DNA of 64,000 nt. It comes from Pseudomonas cremoricolorata DSM 17059 = NBRC 16634. GTDB lineage: Bacteria > Pseudomonadota > Gammaproteobacteria > Pseudomonadales > Pseudomonadaceae. A program made the position numbers and the translations under genes. The stretch covers positions 62,001 to 126,000 of the forward strand of contig NZ_AUEA01000007.1 in NCBI RefSeq assembly GCF_000425745.1. The letters are read 5' to 3'. A model generated the notes under the pieces. That model was not told the DNA's origin, made no database searches, and worked only from the letters and a program-made list of their open reading frames with translations. Below are positions 33,265 to 42,053 of this stretch, piece by piece; positions within the stretch are counted from its first letter, which is position 1; each line of letters begins with the position of its first letter.

Positions 33265-33708
33265 CTAGCGCTCGTCATAGCGCTTGCGCGCCTGATTGAA
33301 CCCCTCCGACTGATCGATCACCCACTGCCACAGCGGAATCATCTGCACCAGTAACCCCATGCCCAGGTCGGTCAGCGCATATTCGACCCGCGGGGCCTTT
33401 TCGGCAAAATCGTGACGAGAGATCAGACCATCGCGCTCCAGTTGTCGCAGGGTATGGGTGAGCATGCGCTGGGTGACGCCATGCAATCGGCGACGCAGCT
33501 CTGCATGGCGCAACGGGCTGCTCACCCCCAATGCATGCACCACTCCCAGGGACCATCGGTTGCCGCAGTGGCTGAGGATATCGCGCTTGAGGCCGTCATC
33601 ATCCTCGCTGAGCGCGCGGCAGGCGTTTTCTGAAAGGCGGATGATCTCCTGCGCTTGCAGACCCGTTGGTATCACTGATGTGCCTACTTTTTGCGCAGCG
33701 TTGGCCAT
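33265..33708 (-). CDS. HxlR-family winged-helix regulator
   Basis: 147 residues. The HxlR core is CGNRWSLGVVHALGVSSPLRHAELRRRLHGVTQRMLTHTLRQLERDGLI; the Cys at about residue 48 is the conserved redox- or electrophile-sensing position of the family. Divergent from the NmrA-like oxidoreductase gene with only 46 bases between starts, so it almost certainly controls that gene and itself. Confidence 0.9.
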   Translation of the reverse strand: MANAAQKVGTSVIPTGLQAQEIIRLSENACRALSEDDDGLKRDILSHCGNRWSLGVVHALGVSSPLRHAELRRRLHGVTQRMLTHTLRQLERDGLISRHDFAEKAPRVEYALTDLGMGLLVQMIPLWQWVIDQSEGFNQARKRYDER

Positions 33709-33754
33709 GACAGGATCCCTGCATCCACGTTAGGTACGTCAAAAGAGGCCCACC

Positions 33755-34690
33755 ATGCAATCAGCGGATACAAAGGTCAAACAACGCATTCTGGTCCTGG
33801 GCGCAGGTGAGCTGGGGCTTGCCGTGTTGCAAGGGCTGGCCAGCCGGGCGACCGAGTCGATCAGCATCAGCGTGCTGTTGCGTCAGACCAACGTGCACGA
33901 CGCTTCTGTGGAAAAACAACAGGCTCTGCGCGCCATCGGCGCCCTCGGGGTGACCATCGAGACGGCCGACGTCACCGAGGCATCGGTGCAAGAGCTTGCG
34001 GCGGTGCTGCAACGCTTTGATACGGTCATCAGTTGCGTTGGCTTTTCAGCAGGCCGTGGCACTCAGCGCAAGCTGACCGAAGCGGCACTGATGGCGGGTG
34101 TGAAGCGCTACGTGCCCTGGCAGTTCGGCGTCGACTACGACCTTATCGGCCGTGGCAGCCCGCAGGATCTGTTCGACGAGCAACTGGATGTTCGCGACCT
34201 ACTGCGTGCCCAGAGCCGAACCGAGTGGGTGATCATTTCCACCGGCATGTTCACCAGTTTCCTGTTCGAACCGGCATTCGGGGTCGTTGACCTGGTCGCT
34301 GGACGGGTCAGTGCGCTGGGCAGCTTCGACACAGAGGTGACAGTCACGACACCGCAAGACATCGGCGCACTCACCGCCGCAATCGTCCTGCACAGTCCGC
34401 GCTTTGTCGATCAGGTGGTCTATATCGCGGGTGACACCCTCACGTACGGCGCGCTGGGAGATGTGGTCGAGCGAGTCATCGGGCGAAAGGTCGAGCGTCG
34501 AGTGCTTGGTGTGCAGCAGTTGCTGACAGACCTTGCGCAACATTCTGACGACAACTTGCTGAAGTACCGCGCCGTGTTCGCCATGGGCCGTGGTGTGGCG
34601 TGGGATATGGAGCAGACCTTCAACGCGCAACACAGATTACCGGTGACCCGTGCCGAATCGTGGGCGCAAGCGAATTTGCCCTGCGGTTGA
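33755..34690 (+). CDS. NmrA-like/isoflavone-reductase-type NAD(P)-binding protein
   Basis: 311 residues with an N-terminal Rossmann motif (ILVLGAGELGLAVLQGLASR) and the phenylpropanoid-reductase-like segment LTEAALMAGVKRYVPWQFGVDYDLIGRG. These atypical short-chain dehydrogenases reduce quinone- or flavonoid-like compounds or act as redox sensors. The substrate cannot be read from sequence. Paired divergently with the HxlR regulator. Confidence 0.85.
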   Translation: MQSADTKVKQRILVLGAGELGLAVLQGLASRATESISISVLLRQTNVHDASVEKQQALRAIGALGVTIETADVTEASVQELAAVLQRFDTVISCVGFSAGRGTQRKLTEAALMAGVKRYVPWQFGVDYDLIGRGSPQDLFDEQLDVRDLLRAQSRTEWVIISTGMFTSFLFEPAFGVVDLVAGRVSALGSFDTEVTVTTPQDIGALTAAIVLHSPRFVDQVVYIAGDTLTYGALGDVVERVIGRKVERRVLGVQQLLTDLAQHSDDNLLKYRAVFAMGRGVAWDMEQTFNAQHRLPVTRAESWAQANLPCG

Positions 34691-34824
34691 GAGGGCCTCA
34701 GACAATCGTTGCCTGAGCGAAGCAGTGTTCAGGTCGAAGGCCCGCGTCATTCGGCGTGTTGCCGTCATCGAAGCCGGGCGCTGCGTCTGTTTCTTCCACG
34801 CACGCCCGGCATCGTGTTACCGCC

Positions 34825-36144
34825 TCACGCCTCGCTCATCTCCTCCAACCGCCGCTGCGCCGGCCCTGTTTCAAGCTCCTGCTCAGGCGCAACACGCCCC
34901 GCCAACCCCACCCGCATATCGTTGCCACTCGGCTGCTGGTAGAGGCTCAAGCCAAACTCCGGCAACACCGCCAGCAGGTAATCGAAGATATCCCCCTGAA
35001 TCCGCTCGTAGTCGGCCCAGGCGGTGGTGCGGGTGAAGCAGTAGAGTTCCAGCGGCACGCCTTCGGCGGTGGTCTGCATCTGGCGGACCATGCAGGTCAT
35101 GCTGGGGTGGATGTCCGGGTGGTTGTTCAGGTAGGCCAGGGCGTAGGCGCGGAAGGTGCCGATGTTGGTGAGTTTGCGGCGGTTGGCGGCAAGTTCTTCG
35201 CCCAGGCCCTGGGCCTCGTTCCACTCGTGCAGTTCCTTGCGTTTGGTAGCCAGGTACTCGCCGACCAGGCGTACGGCGCCGAGGCGCTGTTCTTCTTCGG
35301 TGGTGAGGAAGCGCACGGTGGATACGTCGATGAACAGGCTGCGCTTGATGCGCCGCCCGCCTGATTGCTGCATGCCGCGGTAGTTGCGGAACGATTCGCT
35401 CATCAGGCGCCAGGTGGGGATCGAGACGATGGTCTTGTCGAAGTTCTGCACTTTCACCGTGTTCAGGCTGATGTCGACCACATCACCATCAGCGCCGACC
35501 TGGGGCATTTCGATCCAGTCGCCGACGTGGAGCATGTCGTTGCTGGTGAGCTGTACGCTGGCGACGAACGACAACAGGGTGTCTTTGTAGACCAACAGCA
35601 GCACCGCCGACATAGCGCCCAGACCCGACAGCAGCAGCAACGGCGAGCGGTCGATCAGGGTGGCGACGATGATGATGACGGCGAACACCCACAGCACCAT
35701 CTTCGCCAACTGCACGTAGCCTTTGATCGAGCGGGTGCGGGCGTGTTCGCTGCGCGCATAGATGGCCAGCAGGGCGTCGAGCAGGCACGACAGCGCAAGG
35801 CTCAGGAACAGCAGCGTGGTGGCCAGGGCGACGTTGTCGAGAAAGTGCAGGGCGGTGGGGCTGAGCTGCGGTACCAGCTTCAGGCCGAACTGGATGACCA
35901 GCGATGGCACCGTTTGCGCCAGGCGGTGCAGCACCTTGTTGTGGCGCAGGTCGTCGACCCAGCGCAGCGCCGGCTGGCGCGCCAGCAGGCGAGCGCCGTG
36001 CAGCACCAGAAAGCGCGCCAGGCGCCCGAGCAGAAAGGACACCAGCAGCAGCACGGCAAGGCCGAGGGCGGCGTGCAGCATCGGGTGTTGGTCGAGGGTG
36101 CCCCAGACATCCAGGGCGTCGGTCCACATTTGTTGGAAATTCAT
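34825..36144 (-). CDS. Mechanosensitive channel of the MscS superfamily, YbdG-like
   Basis: 439 residues: several N-terminal membrane helices (residues about 20-190), a pore-lining helix followed by the beta domain (LLVYKDTLLSFVASVQLTSNDMLHVGDWIEMP) and a long cytoplasmic C-terminal domain. VGDWIEMPQVGADGDVVDI and FRNYRGMQQSGGRRIKRS are characteristic of the YbdG/YnaI group of small-conductance osmotic channels. The ATG at 36144 was chosen; a TTG at 36156 would add four residues. Divergent from the helicase gene. Confidence 0.88.
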   Translation of the reverse strand: MNFQQMWTDALDVWGTLDQHPMLHAALGLAVLLLVSFLLGRLARFLVLHGARLLARQPALRWVDDLRHNKVLHRLAQTVPSLVIQFGLKLVPQLSPTALHFLDNVALATTLLFLSLALSCLLDALLAIYARSEHARTRSIKGYVQLAKMVLWVFAVIIIVATLIDRSPLLLLSGLGAMSAVLLLVYKDTLLSFVASVQLTSNDMLHVGDWIEMPQVGADGDVVDISLNTVKVQNFDKTIVSIPTWRLMSESFRNYRGMQQSGGRRIKRSLFIDVSTVRFLTTEEEQRLGAVRLVGEYLATKRKELHEWNEAQGLGEELAANRRKLTNIGTFRAYALAYLNNHPDIHPSMTCMVRQMQTTAEGVPLELYCFTRTTAWADYERIQGDIFDYLLAVLPEFGLSLYQQPSGNDMRVGLAGRVAPEQELETGPAQRRLEEMSEA

Positions 36145-36282
36145 GAGCGTTGGCAAAACCTGTGCAGCGAAATTGAGTGCGGCGAGGGCACGCGGGTGAG
36201 GGGAGCAAAAGAAACTCGGCTCCGACCGGGGAAAACGTTACCCTATGCAGCCGAATTCCCGCTACTTGTCTGAGGTTACGCC

Positions 36283-37608
36283 GTGTTTTCCCAACTCACC
36301 CTGCACGAACGCCTGCTCAAAGCCGTGGCCGAGCTGAAATTTGTCGAGCCGACTCCGGTGCAGGCGGCGGCCATTCCCCTGGCCCTCGCAGGACGTGACC
36401 TGCGGGTAACCGCGCAAACCGGCAGTGGCAAGACCGCCGCCTTCGTGCTGCCGATGCTCAACCGTCTGGTCGACCTGCAAGGCCCACGGGTGGAAATCCG
36501 TGCGCTGATCCTGCTGCCGACCCGCGAGCTGGCCCAGCAGACCCTCAAGCAAGTACAGCTGTTCGCCCAGTTCACCTATATCAAGGCGGGCCTGGTCACC
36601 GGCGGTGAAGACTTCAAGGAACAGGCCGCCATGCTGCGCAAGGTGCCGGACGTGCTGATCGGCACCCCGGGCCGTCTGCTCGAGCAGCTCAATGCCGGCA
36701 ACCTTGACCTGTCCCACGTGCAGGTGCTGGTGCTGGATGAGGCCGACCGCATGCTCGACATGGGCTTTGCCGAAGACATGGAGCGCCTGTGCAAAGAGTG
36801 CGCGAACCGTCAGCAGACCCTGCTGTTCTCGGCCACCACCGGTGGCGCGGCGCTGCGCGACATGATCGGCAAGGTGCTGAACGACCCCGAGCACCTGATG
36901 CTCAACCGCGTTTCGCAACTGGCCGAAGGCACTCGCCAGCAGATCATCACCGCCGACCACGATCAGCACAAAGAGCAGATCATCCAGTGGTTGCTGAGCA
37001 ACGAAACCTTCAAGAAGGCGATCATCTTCACCAACACCCGGACCATGGCCGACCGCATCTACGGTCACCTGGTGGCCAAAGAGGTGAAGGCCTTCGTGTT
37101 GCACGGCGACAAGGACCAGAAAGATCGCAAGCAGGCCATCGAGCGCTTCAAGGAAGGTGGCTCGAAAGTGCTGGTGGCCACCGACGTGGCGGCCCGCGGC
37201 CTGGACATCGACGGCCTGGACCTGGTGATCAACTTCGACATGCCGCGCAGCGGTGATGAGTACGTGCACCGCATCGGCCGTACTGGCCGGGCCGGCGGCG
37301 AGGGTCTGGCGATTTCGCTGATCACCCACAACGACTGGAACCTGATGTCGAGCATCGAACGCTACCTCAAGCAGCAGTTCGAGCGTCGCGTCATCAAGGA
37401 GGTCAAAGGCACCTACAGCGGGCCGAAGAAGGTCAAGGCGTCGGGCAAGGCTGCCGGGGTGAAGAAGAAGAAAAGCACCGACAAGAAGGCCGGTGACAAG
37501 AAGGTCGCGGCCAAGCGCAAGCCAGCGGCCAAGGCGCCGCGCAACGCGCCATTGGCCAGTGCCGACGGCATGGCGCCGCTGAAAAAGCGTGCGCCTGCGG
37601 CTGAGTAA
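36283..37608 (+). CDS. DEAD-box ATP-dependent RNA helicase
   Basis: 441 residues with the complete motif set: Q motif (TPVQAAAIP), I (AQTGSGKT), Ia (PTRELAQQ), GG, Ib (TPGR), II (DEAD), III (SAT), IV (IIFTNT), V (TDVAARGLDI) and VI (HRIGRTGRAG). The lysine-rich tail (KKKKSTDKKAGDKK) is typical of SrmB/RhlB-like helicases that act in ribosome assembly or RNA decay. GTG start at 36283 behind TGAGG. Which E. coli helicase it corresponds to is not certain. Confidence 0.93.
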   Translation: MFSQLTLHERLLKAVAELKFVEPTPVQAAAIPLALAGRDLRVTAQTGSGKTAAFVLPMLNRLVDLQGPRVEIRALILLPTRELAQQTLKQVQLFAQFTYIKAGLVTGGEDFKEQAAMLRKVPDVLIGTPGRLLEQLNAGNLDLSHVQVLVLDEADRMLDMGFAEDMERLCKECANRQQTLLFSATTGGAALRDMIGKVLNDPEHLMLNRVSQLAEGTRQQIITADHDQHKEQIIQWLLSNETFKKAIIFTNTRTMADRIYGHLVAKEVKAFVLHGDKDQKDRKQAIERFKEGGSKVLVATDVAARGLDIDGLDLVINFDMPRSGDEYVHRIGRTGRAGGEGLAISLITHNDWNLMSSIERYLKQQFERRVIKEVKGTYSGPKKVKASGKAAGVKKKKSTDKKAGDKKVAAKRKPAAKAPRNAPLASADGMAPLKKRAPAAE

Positions 37609-37622
37609 TATCTCGCGGCAAG

Positions 37623-37655
37623 GCTGACGGCCCAGTTTGCACCTGCGCCGTCAGC
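37623..37655. terminator. Hairpin between convergent helicase and small secreted protein genes
   Basis: GCTGACGGC (37623-37631) pairs with GCCGTCAGC (37647-37655). A second short GGCC/GGCC hairpin followed by TTTTT runs on at 37660-37677 and overlaps the stop codon of the convergent gene. Plausible termination zone for the helicase transcript. Confidence 0.45.
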
Positions 37656-37662
37656 GCCTGGC

Positions 37663-37935
37663 CTAGCCGGCCTTTTTCTCTGCGGTTTTCAATTCCTGCA
37701 TACGTTTATCGATGAGCTGGCACTGGCTGGAGAAATCGCTGCTGGCGCTGTCGAGCTGCATGCCCTGTAGCTCTTCGTTGATTTCCTTGGCCTTTTGCGG
37801 GTCCTGCTCGGTGAGCTGGGTGACCAGCCCGGCGAGTTGCTCGCGTTTGGCGGTGGCTTCTTCCAGGCTGCAGGCCCAGCTTGGCAGAGCACACAGCAGG
37901 CTGGCAGCGCAGATCACTTGCATCAATGGCTTCAT
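37663..37935 (-). CDS. Small exported protein, function unknown
   Basis: 90 residues: signal peptide (MKPLMQVICAASLLCALPSWA) and a mature helical region with two cysteines (WACSLEEATAKREQLAGL and SSQCQLIDKRMQEL) that probably form a disulfide. Similar small periplasmic proteins are common in pseudomonads; no function is known to me. Confidence 0.75.
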   Translation of the reverse strand: MKPLMQVICAASLLCALPSWACSLEEATAKREQLAGLVTQLTEQDPQKAKEINEELQGMQLDSASSDFSSQCQLIDKRMQELKTAEKKAG

Positions 37936-38096
37936 GGCACGTCCTCAGGTTGTGGCGATGTAAGCGGTGGAACAGAGCCTTGGCGCGAAGTTCAGCCGAG
38001 CTGGCCGGGCTGGCGCCGAGCGATCTTTCTGAACACCTTGCGCCACGCTCGGGTCCCAAGTCGTGTACTCATCCTGCAGCCTGCGAGGCCAATGCC

Positions 38097-38489
38097 ATGC
38101 CCACTTATGACTGGAACTTGATCGAACGCCTGCTCCACGAAGTGCAAAACGGTGCCGACCAGAACTTCACCCCGCGCCCCTACGCCGAGCAGCATGCCGC
38201 AGAGCTTGCCGCCAACGGCGAGCCAGTGGGCGACGTCGACAGCCTGAAAACCCGAGCGTGCGAGTACGAAAAACTGCTGCTCGATCGCGGCTTCATCGAA
38301 AGCCGACCCGAGAGTGAGGGCGGCAATGGCGAGAACTTCGTGCTCACGCCCCGCGGCTCGCGGCTGCTCAGCGTGATCGACAGCAGCATCCCGGGCTTCG
38401 AGCACCCGCGCCAGGTTCTCGACGAGCAGCCCGACGCGCTGGATGCAGCGACCTTCGAAGAAGTGGCCAGCAAGGCGCAGATCGCCTGA
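38097..38489 (+). CDS. Conserved hypothetical protein with winged-helix-like features
   Basis: 130 residues, acidic, no signal peptide. The segment YEKLLLDRGFIESRPESEGGNGENFVLTPRGSRLLSVID looks like the wing and last helix of a winged-helix domain (as in DUF2513-type proteins). The start at 38097 gives the MPTYDWNLIERLLHEV N-terminus. Single gene; regulation or partner unknown. Confidence 0.7.
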   Translation: MPTYDWNLIERLLHEVQNGADQNFTPRPYAEQHAAELAANGEPVGDVDSLKTRACEYEKLLLDRGFIESRPESEGGNGENFVLTPRGSRLLSVIDSSIPGFEHPRQVLDEQPDALDAATFEEVASKAQIA

Positions 38490-38593
38490 CCTGGCCCCGC
38501 GCTGGCGCATCGATGTTCAGCACTTGATAACCGCGGGCTTACCGCAACCGATAGGGGTTTGCCCGTGAATCACTCCGTTGAGCAGCGTCGGCC

Positions 38594-39520
38594 ATGAGCG
38601 CGACCCGCCAGCAACCCGATGCCTTCGCCTTTCAGCTGATGATGCTGCTGTGCCTGATCTGGGGCAGCCAGCAGGTGTTGATCAAATGGGCGGCCGTGGA
38701 CATCGCGCCGGTGATGCAAGCGGCGCTGCGCTCTGGTATCGCCGCGCTGCTGGTGGCGGCGCTGGTGTGCTGGCGCCGGGAGTGGACGCAACTGAACTGC
38801 ACGTGGCGGCCGGGTCTGCTGGCGGGTGCGTTGTTTGGCCTTGAATTTTTGTTCATCGCCGAAGGCCTGAAGCTGACCAGCGCTGCGCATATGTCGGTGT
38901 TTCTCTACACCGCGCCGATCTTCACTGCCCTCGGCCTGCACCTGACGTTGCCCAGCGAACGGCTGCGGCGCTTGCAGTGGCTGGGCATCCTGCTGGCCTT
39001 CGGCGGCATTGCCACGGCATTCGCCGGCGGCGTGTCGTGGGCTGAAATGGACACCCGTGTGCTGCTCGGTGATGGCTTGGGCCTGCTCGCAGGCCTTGCC
39101 TGGGGCGCCACGACGGTGGTGGTGCGTGGCTCGCGGCTGTCCGAGGCGCCGGCGTCGCTGACGCTGCTGTATCAGCTGCTGGTGGGCTTTTTCGGGCTGT
39201 TGCTGATCGCCGCCCTGAGCGGGCAGCTGCTGGACGTTCGCTTCACGCCAACGGCGCTTGCCAGCGTGATGTTCCAAGGCGTGGTGGTGTCGTTCGTCAG
39301 CTACCTGACGTGGTTCTGGCTGTTGCGCAAGTACCTGGCCTCGAACCTTGCGGTGTTTTCTTTCATCACCCCATTGTTCGGGGTGAGTTTCGGCGTGCTG
39401 CTGTTGGGTGAGCGGTTGACCGCCAACTTCGTGCTGGGGGCGTTGCTGGTGTTGGCAGGGGTGGTGTTCGTCAGCGCCGAGCCGTGGGTGCGGCGGCAAT
39501 TGCGTCGCGTGCTGGGCTAG
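38594..39520 (+). CDS. EamA/DMT-family transporter
   Basis: 308 residues, ten hydrophobic helices in two EamA repeats (LMMLLCLIWGSQQVLIKWAA in the first; GLLAGLAWGATTVVVR in the second). Drug/metabolite transporter family, usually exporting amino acids or other metabolites. It stands alone; substrate unknown. Confidence 0.88.
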   Translation: MSATRQQPDAFAFQLMMLLCLIWGSQQVLIKWAAVDIAPVMQAALRSGIAALLVAALVCWRREWTQLNCTWRPGLLAGALFGLEFLFIAEGLKLTSAAHMSVFLYTAPIFTALGLHLTLPSERLRRLQWLGILLAFGGIATAFAGGVSWAEMDTRVLLGDGLGLLAGLAWGATTVVVRGSRLSEAPASLTLLYQLLVGFFGLLLIAALSGQLLDVRFTPTALASVMFQGVVVSFVSYLTWFWLLRKYLASNLAVFSFITPLFGVSFGVLLLGERLTANFVLGALLVLAGVVFVSAEPWVRRQLRRVLG

Positions 39521-39715
39521 TCGACGGCTGGGCAAGTTGCAACAAGGCGAAACAGTTCGCCGACGGTCGGAACTGGCCCGCTAGGCTTGAACCAAGGCAA
39601 ACTTACCTCCATCTGTAAGATAAGTCGCATGCACGGTACGGATGTAACAACTATGATCTGTACGAAGCATCGCAGGATAGATTTGCCGTGAGGCTTACCC
39701 GTAAAAGGGGGCACT

Positions 39716-39844
39716 ATGAACGACCGTATGTACAACTGGTTCCATGATCTGGCCGTCGCGCTCGGTTTGATCCCGCCGCCGCTGCAGCCGGTGCCGATTC
39801 CCAGCGACGAAGATTCGCGCAGACGCCAACCTCGGCGTCGTTGA
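39716..39844 (+). CDS. 42-residue small protein, PA1414-like
   Basis: MNDRMYNWFHDLAVALGLIP, then PPLQPVPIPSDEDSRRRQPRRR: an amphipathic N-terminal helix, a proline-rich link and an arginine-rich tail. This resembles the small pseudomonad proteins I know as the PA1414 family; in P. aeruginosa that ORF lies within the oxygen-responsive sRNA SicX (recalled, not checked). It has a strong AGGGGG ribosome site 5 bases before the ATG, TATGAT (39652-39657) as a possible -10 box and a perfect terminator right after the stop. The whole unit of about 220 nt may be a dual-function RNA. Confidence 0.65.
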   Translation: MNDRMYNWFHDLAVALGLIPPPLQPVPIPSDEDSRRRQPRRR

Positions 39845-39852
39845 CCGATCAG

Positions 39853-39883
39853 GGCCGATGCTCCACAGGAGTGTCGGCCTTTT
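39853..39883 (+). terminator. Strong Rho-independent terminator of the small-protein transcript
   Basis: A 12-bp stem (GGCCGATGCTCC with GGAGTGTCGGCC, two G-U pairs) with a 3-base loop ACA, followed by TTTTGGTTTT. Starts 9 bases after the 42-codon ORF. Confidence 0.85.
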
Positions 39884-40043
39884 GGTTTTGTGGAGGGGTC
39901 TGATTTATGAGGGTTGCCTGCACGCTTGGGTTTAGCCTTTAGGGCTTGTTCGCGGGTAAACCGCAGCGGCGGATCGTCTGCCCCTACACGGTAAAGGCTT
40001 TTCCTTGCGCCTGTGGCACACTGCGCCGGCCCAGGAGAAGCCC

Positions 40044-40640
40044 ATGTCCAGACCCCACTGCGGGCGCTGTCAGCGCCCGCTCAGCCATTGCCTTTGCGCA
40101 CTCATTCCCCACTTGCCCAGCCGTACGCGGGTGCTGTTGTTGCAGCATGCCAGCGAGGCCGGCCATGCGCTGAATACCGCGCGGCTGGCGGCACTCGGGC
40201 TTGCCAATGCGCAGCTGGAGGTGGGTGAGGTGTTCGATGATCTGCCGCTCTGGCTAGGCGACCATGCTTATCGCCCGGTGCTGCTGTTTCCTGGCGAGCA
40301 GGCCTGCGCGTTGGATTCGTCGATGGCATCGGGCGACAAACCGCTGTTGCTGGTGGTCCCCGACGGCACCTGGCGCAAGGCACGCAAGCTGTTGCACCTG
40401 AACCCGGCACTGGCCGAACTGCCGCGGGTGACGCTGGCTGAGGTGAGGGAATCGCGCTACCGCGTGCGCAAGGCACCGCAGCCGGGAGCGTTGTCGACGG
40501 TGGAGGCGGTGGTGCAGGCGCTGAACGCGCTGGAGGGAGAGGGCAGCTTCGATGAACTGCTCAGGCCATTCGAGGCGTTGATCGAGGGGCAGATCGAGGC
40601 GATGGGCGCGCAGACGTTCGCGCGTAATCATCAGACTTGA
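40044..40640 (+). CDS. DTW-domain tRNA-uridine aminocarboxypropyltransferase (TapT/YfiP-like)
   Basis: 198 residues. N-terminal zinc-type cysteines (CGRCQRPLSHCLC), then the DTW-family core: VVPDGTWRKARKLL and RYRVRKAPQPGALSTVEAV. Members transfer the 3-amino-3-carboxypropyl group from SAM to uridine in tRNA (acp3U47 in E. coli). Start at 40044 behind GGAGAAG. The typical DTW appears here as GTW. Confidence 0.88.
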   Translation: MSRPHCGRCQRPLSHCLCALIPHLPSRTRVLLLQHASEAGHALNTARLAALGLANAQLEVGEVFDDLPLWLGDHAYRPVLLFPGEQACALDSSMASGDKPLLLVVPDGTWRKARKLLHLNPALAELPRVTLAEVRESRYRVRKAPQPGALSTVEAVVQALNALEGEGSFDELLRPFEALIEGQIEAMGAQTFARNHQT

Positions 40641-40649
40641 GGAGGGGGG

Positions 40650-40674
40650 GCGGCTAACGCCAAGCGTTAGCCGC
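40650..40674. terminator. Perfect hairpin between convergent TapT and DUF3108 genes
   Basis: GCGGCTAACG and CGTTAGCCGC with a 5-base loop, midway between two convergent stops. No T-run on either side, so it is a probable bidirectional transcript end rather than a classical terminator. Confidence 0.5.
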
Positions 40675-40680
40675 GTTGCA

Positions 40681-41391
40681 TCAGTTGCCCTTGACCGGCT
40701 TGCCATCCACCGAACCGTCCTGCAGGACGATCACGTATTCCTTGCCGTCGGTCTCGACCTGACGCAGTTGCACCAGCAGGTAGTCCCAGCTCTTGGCGAA
40801 CCACAGCTCGGTGATGCGCTTGCTCTGGCTCGGGTCGCGCACGCGCTCGACCTTGATCGCGTCGACGCTACCGGTCTTGGTCGCGACTTTTTCAGTGCCC
40901 AGCACGCGGAAGTCGTAGGTGTCGATCTCGTCACCATCGACCACCTGGTAGGTCATGCTTTTCTTGCCAGCGGCAACGTCGTGTTGCAATGCCAGCTGAT
41001 AAGAGGACTTGTCGAGCACACCGCGGTTAAGCGGCAGGTTGACGGCATCGCCACGGTCGCTACCGGTGACTTTCTTGGCGTTCCAGTCGAAGTTCAGGTC
41101 GACTTTCTTGGCCTTGCCCAGCCCGCCGCGTTCGAAGTGATAGGTCTGCGGCTGCAGCGTATCGTTCTCCATGCGCAGGGTGCTTTGCTCGGTCAGGCTG
41201 GCGATCATCATCGACGCCTTGAAGTTCAGGTCCCAGGTGCCGTTGGCATTCTTCGCCAGGCTGCGCTCGGCGGTGCCGCTCATCGGCAGTTGCTTCCAGT
41301 CGGCGGTGTAGCTGGCCGAGAACGGCTTCAGATCAGCGGCCTGCAAGGGCAGGGCGAGCACGGCAAGAGCCAGGAACAGGGCACGACGCAT
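40681..41391 (-). CDS. DUF3108-domain periplasmic protein
   Basis: 236 residues with a signal peptide (MRRALFLALAVLALPLQA). The mature region matches DUF3108 (FSASYTADWKQLPMSGTAER and VDGDEIDTYDFRVLGTEKV), a beta-rich family of unknown function often found beside purN/purM in pseudomonads. It follows purN by 8 bases on the same strand, so it is probably co-transcribed. Confidence 0.87.
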   Translation of the reverse strand: MRRALFLALAVLALPLQAADLKPFSASYTADWKQLPMSGTAERSLAKNANGTWDLNFKASMMIASLTEQSTLRMENDTLQPQTYHFERGGLGKAKKVDLNFDWNAKKVTGSDRGDAVNLPLNRGVLDKSSYQLALQHDVAAGKKSMTYQVVDGDEIDTYDFRVLGTEKVATKTGSVDAIKVERVRDPSQSKRITELWFAKSWDYLLVQLRQVETDGKEYVIVLQDGSVDGKPVKGN

Positions 41392-41399
41392 ACGTTCTC

Positions 41400-42053
41400 C
41401 TAAGGTCGAATCAAATGACCGCTGGCCGGAAGTGGCTGGCCATCGAGTAACGCACCCTCTTCGCCGAGACGCAAGCGCCCTTCAGCGAACCAGCGTACGG
41501 CCAGCGGGTAGATCTGGTGTTCCTGGCGGTGCACGCGTTGAGCCAGGCTCTGCGCAGTGTCGTCAGGTTCAACCGCAATCACTGCCTGTACGACCAAAGG
41601 TCCGCCATCGAGTTCCTCGGTGACGAAGTGCACGCTGCAGCCGTGCTCGGCGTCACCCGCCTCGAGGGCACGCTGATGCGTGTGCAGGCCTTTGTACAGG
41701 GGCAGCAGGGAAGGGTGGATATTGAGCAGGCGCCCCTGATAGTTGCGAACGAAGCCGCCACTTAGGATGCGCATGAAGCCGGCAAGCACCACCAGCTGCG
41801 GCGCGAAGCCGTCGATCAGCGCCATCAGCGCTGCGTCGAAGGCGTCACGGCCGTCGAAGCCCTTGTGGTCGAGCACCGCCGTGGCGATACCGGCCGCTTC
41901 GGCCCGTTGCAGGCCGTAGGCATCGGCGCGGTTGGCGATCACCGCCCGAACCCGCACCTTGCTGCCTGGGGCGGCGCTGCTGTCGATCAGCGCCTGCAGG
42001 TTGCTGCCAGAACCGGACAGCAGTACCACGACATCACAGGTATCGCCCGGCAT
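41400..42053 (-). CDS. purN: Phosphoribosylglycinamide formyltransferase PurN
   Basis: 217 residues. Makes formyl-GAR from GAR and 10-formyl-THF in de novo purine synthesis. Motifs: SGSGSNLQALID (phosphate binding), AGFMRILS, and NIHPSLLPLYKGLHTHQRAL with the catalytic Asn-His, then the Asp in VTEELDGGPLVVQ. Start at 42053 overlaps the purM stop by one base; a longer frame upstream is read-through of purM in another phase. Confidence 0.95.
   Translation of the reverse strand: MPGDTCDVVVLLSGSGSNLQALIDSSAAPGSKVRVRAVIANRADAYGLQRAEAAGIATAVLDHKGFDGRDAFDAALMALIDGFAPQLVVLAGFMRILSGGFVRNYQGRLLNIHPSLLPLYKGLHTHQRALEAGDAEHGCSVHFVTEELDGGPLVVQAVIAVEPDDTAQSLAQRVHRQEHQIYPLAVRWFAEGRLRLGEEGALLDGQPLPASGHLIRP

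Noticed and set aside
39587..39600. Definite Anr/FNR box upstream of the small protein gene
   Set aside because: Only the left half-site is good, and spacing to the likely -10 is not standard, so it is mentioned as a possibility and not annotated as a site.
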